DNA from: Lachnospiraceae bacterium
Lineage (GTDB): Bacteria > Bacillota > Clostridia > Lachnospirales > Lachnospiraceae
Reading direction: 5' to 3'
Length of the DNA: 64,000 bases
Assembly: GCA_017395635.1 (NCBI GenBank)
Contig: JAFQOE010000058.1
Span: 156,202 to 220,201 of the forward strand
Positions 18,044 to 27,943 of this stretch are shown here, in pieces. The translations under genes and the position numbers were made by a program. A model generated the notes under the pieces. That model made no database searches. It was not told the DNA's origin and saw nothing but the letters and a program-made list of their open reading frames with translations. The first letter of the stretch is position 1; the number at the start of each line of letters is the position of its first letter.

Positions 18044-20689
18044 ATGGCAAAAGAGTTAGAAAAGAACTACAACCCTTCAGAAATCGAAGACAGAATTTAC
18101 ACAAATTGGTTAGATAAGAAATATTTCCACGCAGAAGTGGATCGCAGCAAGAAACCATTTACCATTGTGATGCCACCACCAAACATTACCGGTCAGCTTC
18201 ACATGGGACACGCATTGGATAACACCATGCAGGATATCTTAATCCGTTTCAAGAGAATGCAGGGTTACAATGCTTTGTGGCAGCCAGGTACAGACCATGC
18301 GGCTATCGCTACAGAGGTTAAGATTATTGAAGCTTTGAAAGAAAAGGGAATTGACAAGGATGATTTGGGTCGTGATGGTTTCCTTGAGAAAGCTTGGGAG
18401 TGGAAGGCTGAATACGGTGGACGTATCATCAATCAGTTGAAGAAGTTGGGTTCTTCTGCCGATTGGGACAGAGAGCGTTTCACAATGGATGACGGTAACA
18501 ATGAGGCCGTTAATGAAGTATTCTGTAAGTTATATGAAAAAGGATGGATTTACAAAGGTTCCCGTATCGTTAACTGGTGTCCGGTTTGTCAGACAACCAT
18601 TTCAGATGCAGAGGTAGAGCATGAGGATCAGGCAGGTAACTTCTGGCATATCAATTATCCAATCGTTGGAGAAGAAGGAAGATATGTAGAAATCGCAACT
18701 ACCCGTCCGGAAACTTTACTTGGTGATACAGCCGTTGCGGTTAATCCGGAAGATGAGAGATACCAGGACATCATCGGCAAAATGTTGCAGTTGCCATTAA
18801 CAGACAGACAGATTCCGGTAATTGCAGATTCTTATGTAGATAAAGAGTTTGGAACAGGATGTGTTAAGATTACACCTGCTCATGACCCTAACGACTTTGA
18901 GGTTGGTAAGCGTCACAACTTGGAAGAAATTAATATTATGAATGATGATGCAACCATCAACGCAATGGGTGGCAAATATGCAGGTATGGATCGTTATGAA
19001 GCACGTAAAGCAATGGTTGCAGATTTGGAAGAATTGGGACTTTTGGTTAAGATTGAACCACATAGCCATAACGTAGGTACCCATGACAGATGTAAGACAA
19101 CTGTTGAGCCATTAATCAAACCACAGTGGTTTGTTAAGATGGAAGAAATGGCAAAACCAGCTTTGGAAGCAGTGAAAAATGGCGAATTAAAATTGATTCC
19201 AGAGCGTATGAATAAGACTTATTATAATTGGTTAGAGAATATTCGCGACTGGTGTGTTTCTCGTCAGTTGTGGTGGGGACACAGAATTCCTGCATACTAT
19301 TGTCAGGATTGTGGTGAGATTACCGTTTCTAAGGATGCAGTATGTACTTGTCCAAAATGTAGCTCTGCTAATATGAAGCAGGATCCGGATACATTGGATA
19401 CATGGTTCTCATCTGCACTTTGGCCATTCTCAACACTTGGTTGGCCACAGAACACAGAGGAGATGGATTACTTCTTCCCAACTGATGTGTTGGTAACCGG
19501 ATACGATATCATTTTCTTCTGGGTAATCCGTATGGTATTCTCTTCTATTGAGCAGACAGGCAAGTTACCATTCCACACGGTATTGTTCCACGGCTTGGTT
19601 CGTGATGATCAGGGACGCAAGATGAGTAAGTCTTTAGGAAATGGTATTGATCCGTTAGAGGTTATTGATAAATACGGTGCGGATGCGCTTCGTTTCACAT
19701 TGATTACAGGTAATGCACCTGGTAACGATATGCGTTTCTATTGGGAGCGTGTTGAGGCAAGTCGTAACTTTGCAAACAAGGTTTGGAATGCTTCCCGTTT
19801 CATTATGATGAATATTGAAAAGGCTGATGTAAAGGATGTAGACCTTTCAAAGCTTACATTGGCTGACAGATGGATTTTATCTAAGGTTAATACTTTGGCA
19901 AAGGATATGACAGAGAACTTAGACAAATACGAGCTTGGTATTGCTGCTTCTAAGGTATATGACTTCGTATGGGAAGAGTTCTGTGACTGGTACATTGAAA
20001 TGGTTAAACCTCGTCTTTATAATGATGAGGATGAGACAAAGGCTGCAGCGCTTTGGACATTGAAGACTGTATTGATAAATGCATTGAAGTTGTTGCACCC
20101 ATATATGCCATTTGTAACAGAGGAGATTTTCACAAACCTTCAGGATTCAGAAGAGTCTATTATGGTTTCTGAGTGGCCTGTATTTACAGATGAGTGGAAC
20201 TTCGCAGCAGATGAGCGTGCAGTGGATGCAATTAAGGATGCAGTTCGCGGTATTCGTAACCTTCGTGCAGAGATGAACGTACCAAACAGCAAGAAAGCAA
20301 CGGTTTATGTTGTTTCTGAGAAGGAAGAAGTTCGCAACATTTTCGAGGATGCAAAGGTATTTTTTGCAACATTAGGTTTTGCTTCAGAAGTTTTGGTTCA
20401 GGCAGATAAGACTGGTATTGCAGATGATGCGGTTTCAGCTGTAATTCAGGATGCAGTGGTTTATATGCCATTTGCAGAGCTTGTAGACATTGAGAAGGAA
20501 GTTGAGCGTCTTTCTAAGGAGCAGAAGAAGTTACAGGGTGAGATTAAGCGTTGTGAAGGAATGCTTAATAATCCAAACTTTGTTGGTAAAGCTCCAGCTG
20601 CTAAGATTGAAGAGGAAAAGGCAAAATTAGAGAAGTATAAAGGTATGCTTGCAACAGTAGAAGAGAGACTATCACAGTTAGGAAAGTAG
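18044..20689 (+). CDS. valS: Valyl-tRNA synthetase
   Basis: 881 residues, normal for bacterial ValRS. The class I signature [15 protein letters not shown] (HIGH-type) is at the N-terminus and the KMSKS loop is [11 protein letters not shown]. The CP1 editing domain includes [15 protein letters not shown] and the [15 protein letters not shown] region. A C-terminal coiled-coil arm (about residues 810-881) is present. The ATG at 18044 follows AAGGAGAG; the frame is open upstream through the palindrome, but that part has no ValRS similarity. Expression is controlled by the T-box upstream. Confidence 0.98.
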   Translation: MAKELEKNYNPSEIEDRIYTNWLDKKYFHAEVDRSKKPFTIVMPPPNITGQLHMGHALDNTMQDILIRFKRMQGYNALWQPGTDHAAIATEVKIIEALKEKGIDKDDLGRDGFLEKAWEWKAEYGGRIINQLKKLGSSADWDRERFTMDDGNNEAVNEVFCKLYEKGWIYKGSRIVNWCPVCQTTISDAEVEHEDQAGNFWHINYPIVGEEGRYVEIATTRPETLLGDTAVAVNPEDERYQDIIGKMLQLPLTDRQIPVIADSYVDKEFGTGCVKITPAHDPNDFEVGKRHNLEEINIMNDDATINAMGGKYAGMDRYEARKAMVADLEELGLLVKIEPHSHNVGTHDRCKTTVEPLIKPQWFVKMEEMAKPALEAVKNGELKLIPERMNKTYYNWLENIRDWCVSRQLWWGHRIPAYYCQDCGEITVSKDAVCTCPKCSSANMKQDPDTLDTWFSSALWPFSTLGWPQNTEEMDYFFPTDVLVTGYDIIFFWVIRMVFSSIEQTGKLPFHTVLFHGLVRDDQGRKMSKSLGNGIDPLEVIDKYGADALRFTLITGNAPGNDMRFYWERVEASRNFANKVWNASRFIMMNIEKADVKDVDLSKLTLADRWILSKVNTLAKDMTENLDKYELGIAASKVYDFVWEEFCDWYIEMVKPRLYNDEDETKAAALWTLKTVLINALKLLHPYMPFVTEEIFTNLQDSEESIMVSEWPVFTDEWNFAADERAVDAIKDAVRGIRNLRAEMNVPNSKKATVYVVSEKEEVRNIFEDAKVFFATLGFASEVLVQADKTGIADDAVSAVIQDAVVYMPFAELVDIEKEVERLSKEQKKLQGEIKRCEGMLNNPNFVGKAPAAKIEEEKAKLEKYKGMLATVEERLSQLGK

Positions 20690-20740
20690 ATTAAGAATAT
20701 AGTCGAAATAGGATTGTATTCTGTACAAAGGAGGAAATGT

Positions 20741-21310
20741 ATGGGATTATTGGATCGATTAATTAACAAAGGTGCCAGAGCACTTGGGGATGCGATGGCG
20801 GATAAACTTGTAGATACCATAAAAGGTGATAATGAGGTTGGCGATGCGTTTCGTAGCATGAAATCTGCGGTTACAGAGTTTGCAGAGACAACCATGAATG
20901 ATGTTCAGCAAAACATGCAGCAAAATTCACAAAACGATACAGAGGGTTATTCTTATGTAAAGGAAAAAAGCTTTGAGGAAAAGTTGCAGACGATTTTGGA
21001 AAATGCCGGTAATTATGAAGTCAGAAAGAACATTTCACCGGATGAGTTGGAAATGGAGTATGGTCAGCAGATATATGCAAGAGGTGGTAATTTTGCTGCG
21101 CCGGAACTCATCACATATGGTATTTATAAAGATGGTTACCTTGCATTGTATGTGCGATATTGGGATGTCTATAGAGAATACAATCGCGCTGCGAATCGTC
21201 AGATTAAGCAGTTTTGTGATGGAAATGGAATTAAAATGCTGGATTTCTTTGACTATCTTCCGAATGAAGAAAGTTATATGGATCAGAGAATTCGAGAACA
21301 ATTAGTGTAG
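20741..21310 (+). CDS. Hypothetical protein, cytoplasmic
   Basis: 189 residues after a strong AAAGGAGG five bases before the ATG. The N-terminal half is helical and Gln/Asn-rich (VQQNMQQNSQND). The C-terminal half is mixed alpha/beta (ELITYGIYKDGYLALYVRYW). There is no signal peptide and no membrane segment. I do not recognise a family. It lies 51 bases after valS, may be read from the same transcript, and is followed by a post-stop hairpin repeat. Confidence 0.75.
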   Translation: MGLLDRLINKGARALGDAMADKLVDTIKGDNEVGDAFRSMKSAVTEFAETTMNDVQQNMQQNSQNDTEGYSYVKEKSFEEKLQTILENAGNYEVRKNISPDELEMEYGQQIYARGGNFAAPELITYGIYKDGYLALYVRYWDVYREYNRAANRQIKQFCDGNGIKMLDFFDYLPNEESYMDQRIREQLV

Positions 21311-21329
21311 TAATTGTTTTTGAATCATT

Positions 21330-21356
21330 GTAACTATGAAGGTACTGAATAGTTAC
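21330..21356 (+). repeat. Post-stop hairpin repeat (GTAAC...GTTAC family)
   Basis: GTAAC, 17 bases containing GGTACTGAAT, then GTTAC, starting 19 bases after a stop codon. Related copies are at 24783, 41786, 43310 and 50637, with a degenerate one near 47477. Confidence 0.6.
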
Positions 21357-21401
21357 GAATAATGAAGCGCTATAATTCGTCGATATGACGTGTAATAGTA
21401 T

Positions 21402-21571
21402 AAAGGAAAGAGAAACGCAATTAGATTGCATCTGTGGTGGACGAAGCATATTCTATCTGTTATGGTAAGTAACAGATTGCCCGATAGCAGGTTTTACAGA
21501 TGACAGGAATATGTTCAGTCTGGTAGAAACAAGCACGCTTTGTTTCCTTCAAAGTTATTTCTCTTTCCTTT
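21402..21571 (+). ncRNA. Candidate structured RNA upstream of the reverse transcriptase
   Basis: A 170-base segment closed by a perfect 14-bp inverted repeat, AAAGGAAAGAGAAA (21402) with TTTCTCTTTCCTTT (21558). Inside are a hairpin ATCTGTTA/TAACAGAT (about 21455-21477), an enclosing helix built from GGACGAAGCATATTC and GAATATGTTCAGTC, and a hairpin GAAACAA/TTTGTTTC (about 21525-21546). I see no ORF of note in it. Before insertion of the palindromic element just downstream it would have ended about 90 bases before the reverse transcriptase start. That layout is common to retrons and to DRT defence systems. That it is transcribed, and functions with the RT, is inference. Confidence 0.5.
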
Positions 21572-21574
21572 TTA

Positions 21575-21803
21575 TATTGTTGTTACTAGGTGTTTGCGAA
21601 ACTCAAGTTGGTATTGTAATGCTTGTGCAAATTTAATACACCAACGCAGGACGTTTGCACTTGCCAGAATGCGTAACGGTACTAAGTTCGACAAAGTCTC
21701 ACTAAGTACCGACGGATTGTGAAGCACCTGCTTATGGTGTTGTTAAACTTGCACAAGGCAATGACAGTTTTTACGAGTTTCGCAATTGCCTATTGTTGTT
21801 ACT
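21575..21803 (+). mobile_element. Palindromic element A with 13-bp target-site duplication
   Basis: The body (21588-21790, 203 bases) begins AGGTGTTTGCGAAACTC and ends GAGTTTCGCAATTGCC, sharing the inverted terminus TTGCGAAACTC. Inner arms also pair (TTGTGCAAATTTAA with TTAAACTTGCACAA; CACCA with TGGTG). The core CGTAACGGTACTAAG to CTAAGTACCGACGG is shared with copies at 17.8 and 52.8 kb. TATTGTTGTTACT occurs directly repeated at 21575-21587 and 21791-21803, as expected of a target-site duplication. It has no coding capacity, so it would be a non-autonomous, MITE-like element. Confidence 0.7.
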
Positions 21804-21877
21804 TATATTCAACAAGGGGTGTTGTGTTTATGAATTTCGCAAACTCTTAATGAAAACCAAAATAAGAAAGGAAACAT

Positions 21878-23116
21878 ATGAACATATTAGATTCTCTATA
21901 TGAAGAAAGAACTTGGCAGGGATTTTTGCAATACAAGATAGAAAAGCAGCATTTGTCCGGTAAAGAACAAAAGCAATTAGAGGACTATATTCATGAGAAG
22001 ACGTACTATCCTCTTTTGAAGGAAATGGAACAAGAGAAGTATGAGTTTCCGATTCCAATGAAAAAAGAAATCAACAAGGGTGGAACATCAAAAAAACGGG
22101 TTGTATACTCTTATCCTGATGATTTTAATACGCTTCTCAAAATCATTGCATTTTCCATGTATAAGTATGATGGAATATTTTCAAATAATTGTTATGCATT
22201 TCGCCGCAATTTTGGAGTGAAGGATGCAATGAAACGGATTCGCAACACAAAAGGAATATCAAAGAAGTATTGTCTGAAGGTGGATATCAGCAATTATTTT
22301 AATTCAATTGATGTTGCTATGTTGTTGGAAAAGCTTATCTTTTTGAAAAGGCAAGATGCAAACCTGTATGACATGTTTGAAAGAATATTAACCGCAGATA
22401 AGGCGGTTGTGTGTATGGAAAAAGATTCTATGCCATCGGGGAATGTTGTGGTGGAAGAGAAGAGAGGTGCTATGGCCGGGATACCGATTTCTCCTTTTTT
22501 TGCTAATGTATATTTGGTGGAGTTGGACCGTTATTTTGAAGAACAAGACATACTTTATTTTCGGTATTCGGATGACATTTTGATCTTCGCAGATTCTATA
22601 GATGATTTGAAGCAATATCAAGAAATTTTATATAACCAGATTGCAGAGCATCATTTATCCCTTAATCCGTCAAAGGTGCAAATTAGTACTCCGGGTGAGA
22701 TGTGGGAATTTCTTGGTTTCTGCTATCGGAATGAGCAGGTGGATTTATCCGACAATACAAAGCGTAAGATAAAGGGAAAGATAAAAAGGAAAGCGCAGGC
22801 ACTTCGCAGATGGCAGGAGAAAAAGGGCTTGTCCGGTGATAAGGCTGCAAAAGGTTTTATCAAGGCTATGAATCATAAGTTTTTTGATTGTGGTGACGGG
22901 ACAGAATTTTCATGGACTCGATGGTTCTTTCCCAATTTGACAACGGCAGACGGATTGGCGGAGATTGATGTTTATATGCAGCAATATATTCGTTATTGTG
23001 TTACAAGCAGACATTATAAAGGAAATTATCGTGTTACTTATGAGCAGATGAAGGAATGGGGATATCGGAATCTGGTGCATGAATATTATGCACATAAAAA
23101 TGAGAAACTTTCTTGA
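21878..23116 (+). CDS. Reverse transcriptase, stand-alone, unassigned group
   Basis: 412 residues. RT motifs in order: KKRVVYSYP (fingers), CYAFRRNFG, KVDISNYFNSID with the first catalytic Asp at about 136, AGIPISPFFANVYLVELD (motif 4), FRYSDDILIF with Asp232-Asp233, LNPSKVQ, and WEFLGFCY at the thumb. A C-terminal ~110-residue extension (YMQQYIRYCVTSRHYKGNY) is helical and has no endonuclease or maturase-X signature that I can see. The active site is complete. It uses YSDD, not YADD, and I do not see the NAXXH and VTG motifs of retron RTs, so it is not a standard retron RT. It has no group II intron features. A terminator follows directly. AAAGGAAA precedes the ATG. Confidence 0.88.
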   Translation: MNILDSLYEERTWQGFLQYKIEKQHLSGKEQKQLEDYIHEKTYYPLLKEMEQEKYEFPIPMKKEINKGGTSKKRVVYSYPDDFNTLLKIIAFSMYKYDGIFSNNCYAFRRNFGVKDAMKRIRNTKGISKKYCLKVDISNYFNSIDVAMLLEKLIFLKRQDANLYDMFERILTADKAVVCMEKDSMPSGNVVVEEKRGAMAGIPISPFFANVYLVELDRYFEEQDILYFRYSDDILIFADSIDDLKQYQEILYNQIAEHHLSLNPSKVQISTPGEMWEFLGFCYRNEQVDLSDNTKRKIKGKIKRKAQALRRWQEKKGLSGDKAAKGFIKAMNHKFFDCGDGTEFSWTRWFFPNLTTADGLAEIDVYMQQYIRYCVTSRHYKGNYRVTYEQMKEWGYRNLVHEYYAHKNEKLS

Positions 23117-23133
23117 CAGGTTTCTCATTTTTT
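23100..23133 (+). terminator. Rho-independent terminator overlapping the reverse transcriptase stop
   Basis: GAGAAAC (23102) pairs with GTTTCTC (23120), followed by a T-rich run. The stop codon lies in the loop. Confidence 0.8.
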
Positions 23134-23234
23134 ATTATAATTCACTTTAAAGCGTTAAAGCTTTAAAACGTAGACGTATTAAAGCTTGAATGCAAAATGT
23201 TAATTATTACAAGAGAAGAGGGAGAAAAAAGAAA

Positions 23235-24770
23235 ATGGCAATTAAAGTTCTTTTGTTAGTTGTATTTTTTGCAGTTATGATTGGTGTTGGCATTTATGCT
23301 AGAAAATCAACTAAGAATGTTAATGATTTCGTATTGGGAGGAAGAGGTGTTGGTCCATGGCTTACTGCATTTGCATATGGTACATCTTATTTTTCTTCAG
23401 TGGTGTTTGTAGGTTATGCAGGACAGTTTGGTTGGAAGTATGGACTTGCTTCCACCTGGATTGGAATTGGTAACGCAGTAATCGGAAGTTTGTTGGCATG
23501 GTTAGTGCTTGGCAGAAGAACCCGTGTTATGACACAGAAATTAAATGCTAAGACAATGCCTGAGTTTTTTGGAAAACGTTTTGATTCAAAAGCATTGAGA
23601 GTTGCGGGTTCTACAATTGCATTTATTTTCCTTGTGCCTTATACCGCATCTATTTACAATGGTCTATCCAGATTGTTTGGAATGGCATTTCGTATTGATT
23701 ACAAGGTTTGTATTATTATAATGGCGGTGCTTACCGGTGTATATGTAATCGTAGGTGGTTATATGGCAACAGCTTGGAATGATTTTATTCAGGGAATTAT
23801 CATGTTGATTGGCATCTGTGCGGTAATTGCTTCTGTGTTAAGTGGTCAAGGTGGATTTTTAAATGCAGTTAAGAAATTATCCTTAATTCCTGCAGATGAT
23901 GCTGCTGTTTCTGCATTACAGGGAGCGGATGGATTGTTTGCAAGTTTCTTTGGACCGGATCCGTTGAATCTGTTAGGTGTCATTGTTCTTACATCCCTTG
24001 GTACATGGGGACTTCCGCAGATGGTACATAAATTCTATGCCATTAAGGACGAAAAAGCGGTAAAGACAGGTACAATTGTGTCAACTGTTTTTGCTATTAT
24101 TATTTCTGGTGGATGCTATTTTCTAGGTGGTTTTGGGCGTTTGTTTGATGTTCCGGCTATCTATAAGGAAGATGGCAGTATTGCTTATGACGCTATCGTT
24201 CCACAGATGTTGTCAACATTACCGGATTTGTTAATTGGTATTGTAATTGTATTGGTTCTATCGGCATCCATGTCAACATTATCATCCTTAGTAATGACTT
24301 CAAGTTCTACTTTGACATTGGATTTCTTAAAGGATGTAATTGTGAAGAATATGTCAGAAAAAACACAGCTTGTTGTAATGCGTGTGCTCATTGCTGTATT
24401 TATTGTTTTGTCGGTTGTACTTGCTTTGAATCCACCAACATTTATTGCACAGTTAATGGGTATTTCATGGGGAGCACTTGCAGGTGCGTTCCTGGCACCA
24501 TTTATGTATGGCTTGTACTCAAAGAAAATTACAAAGGCTGCCGTATGGGCAAGTTATATCGTTGGTGTAGGTATTACTGTTTCGAATATGTTTCTGAATT
24601 TCATTGCTTCACCAATTAATGCCGGTGCAATTACCATGATTGCCGGTTTGGTTGTAGTGCCGGTTGTAAGCCTTATTACACCTAAGATGAAGACGGAATA
24701 TGTGGATGAAATATTTGAATGTTATGAAGAGAAGGTAACAGTTCACAAGAAGAGCTCGTTGGAGGAGTAA
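23235..24770 (+). CDS. Sodium:solute symporter (SSS family)
   Basis: About 511 residues with around 13 membrane helices. The N-terminal region GIYARKSTKNVNDFVLGGR and the following GTSYFSS segment are typical of the SSSF (PutP-like) family, which couples Na+ to uptake of amino acids, sugars or carboxylates. The solute cannot be read from sequence. I chose the ATG at 23235 because it gives the usual N-terminus; the upstream in-frame ATG at 23190 adds a basic leader with no ribosome site. Confidence 0.92.
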   Translation: MAIKVLLLVVFFAVMIGVGIYARKSTKNVNDFVLGGRGVGPWLTAFAYGTSYFSSVVFVGYAGQFGWKYGLASTWIGIGNAVIGSLLAWLVLGRRTRVMTQKLNAKTMPEFFGKRFDSKALRVAGSTIAFIFLVPYTASIYNGLSRLFGMAFRIDYKVCIIIMAVLTGVYVIVGGYMATAWNDFIQGIIMLIGICAVIASVLSGQGGFLNAVKKLSLIPADDAAVSALQGADGLFASFFGPDPLNLLGVIVLTSLGTWGLPQMVHKFYAIKDEKAVKTGTIVSTVFAIIISGGCYFLGGFGRLFDVPAIYKEDGSIAYDAIVPQMLSTLPDLLIGIVIVLVLSASMSTLSSLVMTSSSTLTLDFLKDVIVKNMSEKTQLVVMRVLIAVFIVLSVVLALNPPTFIAQLMGISWGALAGAFLAPFMYGLYSKKITKAAVWASYIVGVGITVSNMFLNFIASPINAGAITMIAGLVVVPVVSLITPKMKTEYVDEIFECYEEKVTVHKKSSLEE

Positions 24771-24782
24771 TTATTGCGAATC

Positions 24783-24809
24783 GTAACTATGAAAGTACTG
24801 AATTGTTAC
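24783..24809 (+). repeat. Post-stop hairpin repeat (GTAAC...GTTAC family)
   Basis: Nearly identical to the copy at 21330 (GTAACTATGAAAGTACTGAA then TTGTTAC), 13 bases after the symporter stop codon. Confidence 0.65.
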
Positions 24810-24819
24810 GAATATAGAT

Positions 24820-24858
24820 AAGCCGGAGTATGAATTTCATATCTCCGGCTTGTTTGAT
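24820..24858. terminator. Hairpin between convergent genes
   Basis: AAGCCGGAGTATGAA pairs with TTCATATCTCCGGCTT. It lies between the rightward symporter and the leftward ACT gene and may terminate both. The T runs are weak. Confidence 0.6.
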
Positions 24859-24874
24859 TTACCAATATTATAAA

Positions 24875-25285
24875 TTATGCGGTATAAAGTTCATAATTTG
24901 CAGATTTGATTGCTTCTAATGCTTTGTTCTGATCATCTGTCTTCAGTACAATAAATGCGCTTTGATCGTCAGATGTCAAACCATACATATATTCTACGTT
25001 GACGTTTACACTAGAGAGAACTGCAAGTAATTCTCCAAGCTGACCAACTTCCTGTGTTAATTTGACAGCAATTACGTCGGATGCCATAGCAGAAAATCCG
25101 GCTTCTTTTAATACATTTACTGCTTTTGCGTAATCGGATAAGATAAATCTTAACAGACCATAATCGCTGGTATCGGCTAAGGAAACGGATTTGATATTAA
25201 TGTTATTGTCTTTTAATACCTGAGCAACTTCTTCCAAACGTCCTGAACGATTCTCAATAAATACAGTTAATTGTTTAATAAACAT
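24875..25285 (-). CDS. ACT-domain protein (two ACT repeats)
   Basis: 136 residues forming two ACT modules, FIKQLTVFIENRSGRLEEVA and KLTQEVGQLGELLAVLSSVN. ACT domains bind amino acids and regulate metabolic enzymes. In clostridia and archaea a stand-alone double-ACT protein is often encoded beside phenylacetate-CoA ligase, as here, probably in aromatic amino acid or arylacetate metabolism. The ATG at 25285 follows AAGGAGG; the longer frame to 25339 lacks a ribosome site. Confidence 0.9.
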   Translation of the reverse strand: MFIKQLTVFIENRSGRLEEVAQVLKDNNINIKSVSLADTSDYGLLRFILSDYAKAVNVLKEAGFSAMASDVIAVKLTQEVGQLGELLAVLSSVNVNVEYMYGLTSDDQSAFIVLKTDDQNKALEAIKSANYELYTA

Positions 25286-25395
25286 ATGTACCCCTCCTTG
25301 AAAGTAAATTAAGTGATTGCACAACGCTAATTTATACAATTGAATATATTTGTTTGTGAGTTGCGCAATTGTCGAATCAGTCTAAATGGTTACAT

Positions 25396-26694
25396 TTATA
25401 CTAACTTACGTTTATCAATTACACGGACCGCTTTACCCATACTTCTTTCAATGGTCTTAGGCTCGACAAGCTTAATCTTAGCATTTAGACCAATACCCTG
25501 GTGTACTGCGTGCTCAATCTTTCTTTGAAGATTCTCAAGTTCCTTAATCTCATCAGAGAAGAAACGATCTTCAACTTCGACAAGAATAGCTAAAGTATCC
25601 TGATGATTAACACGGTCTACAATAATCTGGTAGTTAGGAGTAATTCCGTCTACTGTGAGAAGGGCAGCTTCTACCTGGCTTGGGAATACATTCACACCAC
25701 GAATAATTAACATGTCATCGGAACGACCAGTGAATCGACTGATTCTTGCAATGGTACGACCGCATTCGCATTTCTCGTGGGTAATACTTGTTAAATCTTT
25801 TGTACGATAACGGATTAAAGGAATACCTTCCTTAGTCAATGTAGTGATTACGAGTTCACCGGTTTCGCCGTCAGCAACCGGTTCTAATGTCTTAGGATCA
25901 ATAATTTCCGGATAGAAATGGTCTTCAAACACGTGTAATCCCTTGTGATACTGGCAGTCATTTGCAACACCAGGTCCCATAATTTCAGAAAGACCATAGA
26001 TGTCGTGTGCTTTGATTCCAAGACGTTCCTCGATTTGAGTTCTCATGTTTTCTGTCCAAGGCTCTGCGCCGTTCAATGTAGCCTTTAATTTGATCTTATC
26101 TTTAACACCCATTTCCTCAATTACTTCTGCAATATGCATTAAGTAAGAAGGTGTACACATAAGTCCGGTTGCACCAAAGTCAATCATCATGTCAATTAAC
26201 TTCTGTGTATTACCGGTTGACATTGGGACAACGGTTGCACCCAAGTGTTCTGCACCGTAGTGTCCACCAAGACCACCAGTAAATAATCCATATCCGTAAG
26301 CGACTTGGATAATATCATTACGGCCCAGTCCGGCCATTGCGCAACAACGTGCCACGCATTCTGACCATACATCAATATCCTTTCTTGTGTATCCAACAAC
26401 AGTAGCTTTACCGGTTGTACCGGAAGATGCATGAACACGTACAATTTCACTTAATGGTACGGCAAATAATCCGAATGGATAGTTGTCTCTCAAATCATCT
26501 TTTACAGTAAATGGCAATTTTGTAATGTCATCAATACCTGTGATGTCTCCCGGTTCTAATCCTGCTTCCTGCATTCTCTTGCGATATGGTTCTACGTTGT
26601 GATATACGCGATTAACCACCTTTTTGAGACGCGAACTTTGTAAATTGCGCATTTCGTCGCGACTCATACATTCTCTTGCTTCATTCCAAATCAT
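25396..26694 (-). CDS. paaK: Phenylacetate-CoA ligase family protein
   Basis: 432 residues. The AMP-binding P-loop-like segment [14 protein letters not shown], a middle motif [10 protein letters not shown] and the C-terminal [19 protein letters not shown] define the PaaK branch of adenylate-forming enzymes. It activates phenylacetate or a related aryl acid to the CoA thioester using ATP. AAAGGAG precedes the start. The ACT protein gene lies 110 bases downstream, in the same direction. In other clostridia this pair accompanies indolepyruvate:ferredoxin oxidoreductase genes, which are not seen here. Confidence 0.93.
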   Translation of the reverse strand: MIWNEARECMSRDEMRNLQSSRLKKVVNRVYHNVEPYRKRMQEAGLEPGDITGIDDITKLPFTVKDDLRDNYPFGLFAVPLSEIVRVHASSGTTGKATVVGYTRKDIDVWSECVARCCAMAGLGRNDIIQVAYGYGLFTGGLGGHYGAEHLGATVVPMSTGNTQKLIDMMIDFGATGLMCTPSYLMHIAEVIEEMGVKDKIKLKATLNGAEPWTENMRTQIEERLGIKAHDIYGLSEIMGPGVANDCQYHKGLHVFEDHFYPEIIDPKTLEPVADGETGELVITTLTKEGIPLIRYRTKDLTSITHEKCECGRTIARISRFTGRSDDMLIIRGVNVFPSQVEAALLTVDGITPNYQIIVDRVNHQDTLAILVEVEDRFFSDEIKELENLQRKIEHAVHQGIGLNAKIKLVEPKTIERSMGKAVRVIDKRKLV

Positions 26695-26863
26695 GTACTT
26701 TCTCCTTTATATATAATGCGTATGAGTATTATGAATTACAATTTTACTTATGCATAAATTAATGTAAAAATGAGAAAATATATGCTCATACAGATGTACA
26801 TATTTTACCATATTAGTTAAAAACTGAAAAGAAACATTTGCACTATTTCTGTTTCAAAATAAG

Positions 26864-26893
26864 TTGACAGTTTGCGATAAATAAAGTTAGAAT
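26864..26893 (+). promoter_or_regulatory. Promoter for the DUF368 gene
   Basis: TTGACA and TAGAAT with an 18-base spacer, 69 bases before the start codon. Confidence 0.65.
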
Positions 26894-26961
26894 ACATAGA
26901 TGGTCTATGTATAGATAGGCTTATGGTCGAGTCAATGTGAATAATAGAATGGAGATGTAGG

Positions 26962-27813
26962 ATGTTAAAGAATATTTTAAAAGGTATGGTAATTGGTATA
27001 GCCAATATTATTCCGGGAGTAAGTGGTGGAACTATGATGGTTTCCATGAATATTTATGACAAATTGATTCACTGTATTACACATTTATTCAGTGAGTTTA
27101 AAAAGAGTGTTGGATTTTTGCTATCCATTGCGGTTGGCATGGGAATTGCAATTATTGCAAGTTCATTCTTCTTAGAGGAGTTGTTTGCGAAGGTTCCGAT
27201 TCAGACGAATATGGGATTTATTGGATTGATTTTAGGTGGACTTCCGGCAATCTGTAAAAATGTAAAAGGAAATAAAGTGAAAGTGGGACATATTCTTGCA
27301 GGACTTGTTTTCTTTGGTGTTGTGGTTGGATTGGCTGCTATGGGAGAAACAGAAGGAAATGCGGCAGATTTGACATTTAATTTTGTTAATGTAATTAAAT
27401 TGTTTGCAGTAGGTCTGGTTGCGGCAGGAACAATGGTAATTCCAGGTGTTAGTGGTTCTATGATGTTGATGTTGATGGGATATTATCAGCCGATTTTGAG
27501 TACAATTACAGATTTTATCAGTGCATTAGTTGCATTGGATATGGATGGAATATTACAAGGGCTTGGCGTGTTGGTTCCTGCGGGAATAGGTGTTTTAGCT
27601 GGTATCTTTTTGATTGCAAAGCTGATTGAACTTATTTTTTCAAAGTTTCCGTTATACGCATATTGGGCAATTATTGGTTTGATTATTGCATCCCCGGTTG
27701 CGATTATTCTTATGAATATGACAGTATTTGCAACGATTAATGTAGTAAGTGCTTTGACGGGGCTTGTTGCATTGGGTGCAGGCTTTGTGGTTGCAATGAA
27801 GCTTGGTGAATAA
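26962..27813 (+). CDS. DUF368 membrane protein (PopT-type polyprenyl-phosphate translocase)
   Basis: 283 residues with about eight membrane segments. The two halves carry matching motifs, IIPGVSGGTMM near the start and VIPGVSGSMMLM in the middle, which points to an internal duplication. DUF368 proteins have been linked to recycling of the lipid carrier undecaprenyl phosphate across the membrane (named PopT). That assignment is family knowledge; nothing in the local context adds to it. GGAG precedes the ATG. Confidence 0.88.
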   Translation: MLKNILKGMVIGIANIIPGVSGGTMMVSMNIYDKLIHCITHLFSEFKKSVGFLLSIAVGMGIAIIASSFFLEELFAKVPIQTNMGFIGLILGGLPAICKNVKGNKVKVGHILAGLVFFGVVVGLAAMGETEGNAADLTFNFVNVIKLFAVGLVAAGTMVIPGVSGSMMLMLMGYYQPILSTITDFISALVALDMDGILQGLGVLVPAGIGVLAGIFLIAKLIELIFSKFPLYAYWAIIGLIIASPVAIILMNMTVFATINVVSALTGLVALGAGFVVAMKLGE

Positions 27814-27943
27814 AACGGAAAGATTTCTAGAAATAATAAGAACTGAGTGTAAGAGTTTGCTAAAGACAAAATTCGTTGACAATGCTATGCAAAACAATTA
27901 CACTGAAAAATGGAAATATTAAGAGGGAACGGAGGTATGTACT

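Noticed and set aside
21878-23116. Group II intron or classical retron as identity of the RT locus
   Set aside because: No intron domain V/VI, maturase-X or HNH region is visible, and the retron NAXXH and VTG motifs are not seen; the active site is YSDD.
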